This document shows, one piece after another, positions 7,349 through 8,348 of a stretch of DNA of 8,348 nucleotides. The position numbers and the translations under genes were made by a program. The DNA lies in contig JBJEXX010000095.1 of assembly GCA_051886215.1 (NCBI GenBank), positions 1-8,348 on the forward strand, given 5' to 3'. Numbering within the stretch: the first letter of the stretch is position 1; every line of letters starts with the position of its first letter. Source of the DNA: JBJEXX01 sp051886215 (GTDB lineage: Bacteria; Bacillota_I; Bacilli_A; RF39; UBA660). The notes beneath the pieces are model-generated. The model was not told the origin of the DNA. It ran no database searches and worked only from the letters and a program-made list of their open reading frames with translations.

Positions 7349-7362
7349 TATATGAGTGCTAA
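7335..7362 (-). promoter_or_regulatory. CIRCE operator (HrcA binding site) with a 10-nt spacer
   Basis: On the minus strand, TTAGCACTC (7362-7354), a 10-nt spacer, and AAGTGCTAA (7343-7335). Arms match the CIRCE consensus at 9/9 and 8/9. The usual spacer is 9 nt, so this site is one base longer than canonical. It overlaps the -35 box of the operon promoter and lies 20 bp upstream of the divergent plus-strand promoter. Confidence 0.92.
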
Positions 7363-7382
7363 ATTTAAAAAATAATTTTTTA

Positions 7383-7411
7383 TTTACAAAATATATAAAA
7401 TATGTTAAAAT
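7383..7411 (+). promoter_or_regulatory. Promoter of the divergent membrane-protein gene
   Basis: TTTACA (7383-7388), 17 bp, then TAAAAT (7406-7411) with an extended -10 TG at 7403-7404. Each hexamer has one mismatch to the SigA consensus. The predicted start is near 7418, leaving a leader of about 17 nt. This excludes the upstream in-frame ATG at 7402 as the start of the gene. The region is very A/T-rich, so chance matches are possible. Confidence 0.6.
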
Positions 7412-7425
7412 ATAAAGCACTATTT

Positions 7426-7430
7426 GGAGG
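7426..7430 (+). promoter_or_regulatory. Shine-Dalgarno deciding the start of the membrane-protein gene
   Basis: GGAGG, 4 nt before ATG 7435. An in-frame ATG at 7402 would add 11 residues but has no SD and precedes the predicted transcription start, so the 7435 start is preferred. Confidence 0.75.
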
Positions 7431-7434
7431 AGTT

Positions 7435-8292
7435 ATGAAAAAACAAACTAAGGAACAATTACAAAAAGAAATAGATAATTTAAAAGAAAACATAAGTAAT
7501 TATACGGGCTCTGATACTATTAATAATATTTTAAAATCAAAAAAAGAACAAAAGTTAGAATATAAAAAAGTAAAGAAAGAGCATTTTAAAAATACTAATA
7601 TTAAAAATTTAATGATAACAGGAGATATACTTTTTCTAATTGTTCCCATTGCAATATGTGGTGGAGTAACCTTCCATTTAATGGATAATATGGGCACACG
7701 TCCTTACGTGAATGATACTTCTATTGAATATGCTTATACTGAAACAGAAGCTGATACTAACGGAAAATTTAATGAAGAAACAAAATACGATATTGATGAT
7801 CCTAATTTTAAATACATCACTCCTTGGAAAGAAAACGATGGTGAATATATTAGAGAAACTTTTGAATATAATAAAGATTTATTTAAAAATATGTCTTCTT
7901 CTGAAATAATTAAATTAGATGACGAAATTATAGAAGAAAAGATTGAAAAAAATAAGCCAAATATTCATAAAGTTGAAACAAAAAAAGAATTAACTAATCA
8001 AGAATTACAAAATAATAATAGTTATATTTATTCTAAAAAAGGAATTATAGATCCTAAAAATTATACAGAGACAAAAAATAGTAGTTTGAGAACATTTATT
8101 TACTCTATTATTCATATATTGACAACTTTGGGTTCTAGTTTTTTAGTGCAGTTAATGTTAGTTTCAATTTTAGATGAATCAGGTGCATATGTAAAATTAA
8201 ATGATAAATATGAATATTATGATAAAAAGCATGAAGAAAGTAAGATTAAATTAAAAGAAACTAAAAAGAAATATAAATCATTAAAGAAATAG
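7435..8292 (+). CDS. Uncharacterised two-pass membrane protein with charged coiled-coil-like ends
   Basis: I do not recognise this 285-residue protein. Visible layout: a highly charged N-terminus (1-57) rich in Lys and Glu, likely helical or coiled coil and cytosolic by its positive charge; a first membrane helix at about 59-82 (ITGDILFLIVPIAICGGV core); a hydrophilic loop of about 136 residues (83-218), rich in Asn, Glu, Tyr and Thr and without cysteine, probably outside the cell; a second membrane helix at about 219-246; and a Lys/Glu-rich cytosolic tail (247-285) that could pair with the N-terminal helix. No signal peptidase site, enzyme motif or known domain stands out. It is divergent from the heat-shock operon, with its own promoter and an SD 4 nt from the ATG. 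Coding is supported by the length of the frame, the SD and the coherent topology. Function is unknown. Confidence 0.8.
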   Translation: MKKQTKEQLQKEIDNLKENISNYTGSDTINNILKSKKEQKLEYKKVKKEHFKNTNIKNLMITGDILFLIVPIAICGGVTFHLMDNMGTRPYVNDTSIEYAYTETEADTNGKFNEETKYDIDDPNFKYITPWKENDGEYIRETFEYNKDLFKNMSSSEIIKLDDEIIEEKIEKNKPNIHKVETKKELTNQELQNNNSYIYSKKGIIDPKNYTETKNSSLRTFIYSIIHILTTLGSSFLVQLMLVSILDESGAYVKLNDKYEYYDKKHEESKIKLKETKKKYKSLKK

Positions 8293-8348
8293 TGGTGATA
8301 GTCTGAAAACAAAAACAAAATTTATTTTATAAAAACAGGTCAAAAAGG
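8293..8348. other. Short right-edge stretch with no supported gene
   Basis: These 56 bases after the membrane-protein stop are A-rich on the plus strand. A GGTGAT (8294-8299) resembles part of an SD, but no ATG, GTG or TTG follows at a useful distance with an open frame. No terminator hairpin is visible, so transcription may continue past the edge. Confidence 0.5.

Noticed and set aside
8294..8348. Possible start of a next plus-strand gene after the membrane-protein gene, including a frame reading KIYFIKTGQK
   Set aside because: That frame has no start codon after its upstream TAG. The CTG-led frame behind GGTGAT stops after nine codons, and the third frame needs TGA read as Trp. Nothing can be supported without sequence beyond the edge.
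1..8348. Mollicutes-type code with TGA as Trp
   Set aside because: All seven genes are full length under the standard code, Trp is TGG where checked, and no in-frame TGA is seen. The absence of TGA stops is explained by AT-rich composition and the small number of genes.
1..8348. CRISPR arrays, tRNA or rRNA genes, insertion sequences, riboswitches
   Set aside because: No spaced direct repeats, tRNA cloverleaf, transposase or terminal inverted repeats were seen on reading. Leaders are 17 to 34 nt, too short for a riboswitch. The only repeats are the operators and the short duplication in grpE.

Overview
The window is very AT-rich and reads as the chromosome of a low-GC Gram-positive bacterium (Bacillota, or a relative close to the Mollicutes). 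The support is a class I heat-shock operon in the order hrcA-grpE-dnaK-...-dnaJ, a CIRCE operator, strong AGGAGG-type Shine-Dalgarno (SD) sites and a consensus SigA-type promoter. All seven genes end in TAA or TAG. Trp is encoded by TGG where it was checked and no in-frame TGA occurs, so the standard bacterial code fits. Species cannot be named from this window.

About 85% of the window is one minus-strand operon read from right to left: hrcA (repressor), grpE (nucleotide exchange factor), dnaK (Hsp70), tldD and tldE/pmbA (two-subunit zinc peptidase), and dnaJ (Hsp40). Genes overlap by 8 nt (hrcA/grpE and tldD/tldE) or lie 6 to 44 nt apart. The promoter is a perfect TTGACA-17-TATAAT. One CIRCE-type inverted repeat covers its -35 box and a second, degenerate one lies between the start of transcription and the hrcA ribosome binding site. 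A weak hairpin with a U-tract, folded around the dnaJ stop codon, closes the operon. A strong 9-bp hairpin with a GAAA loop sits between dnaK and tldD.

The unusual point is the tldD-tldE pair, which interrupts the normally adjacent dnaK-dnaJ. It is translationally coupled (tldD to tldE, and probably tldE to dnaJ) and sits under the same HrcA/CIRCE control. TldD/E is known as a protease acting on unfolded or peptide substrates, so this layout suggests peptide disposal built into the DnaK chaperone regulon. That is inference from gene order. GrpE also carries an unusual N-terminal extension with two duplicated Cys-X-Cys motifs.

To the right, a divergent plus-strand gene with its own promoter encodes an unrecognised two-pass membrane protein with charged coiled-coil-like ends. 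The last 56 bases hold no gene that can be supported. Three minus-strand genes (hrcA, grpE, tldE) have in-frame GTG codons lying in or abutting their SD sequence; the starts given here are the downstream ATGs with proper SD spacing.
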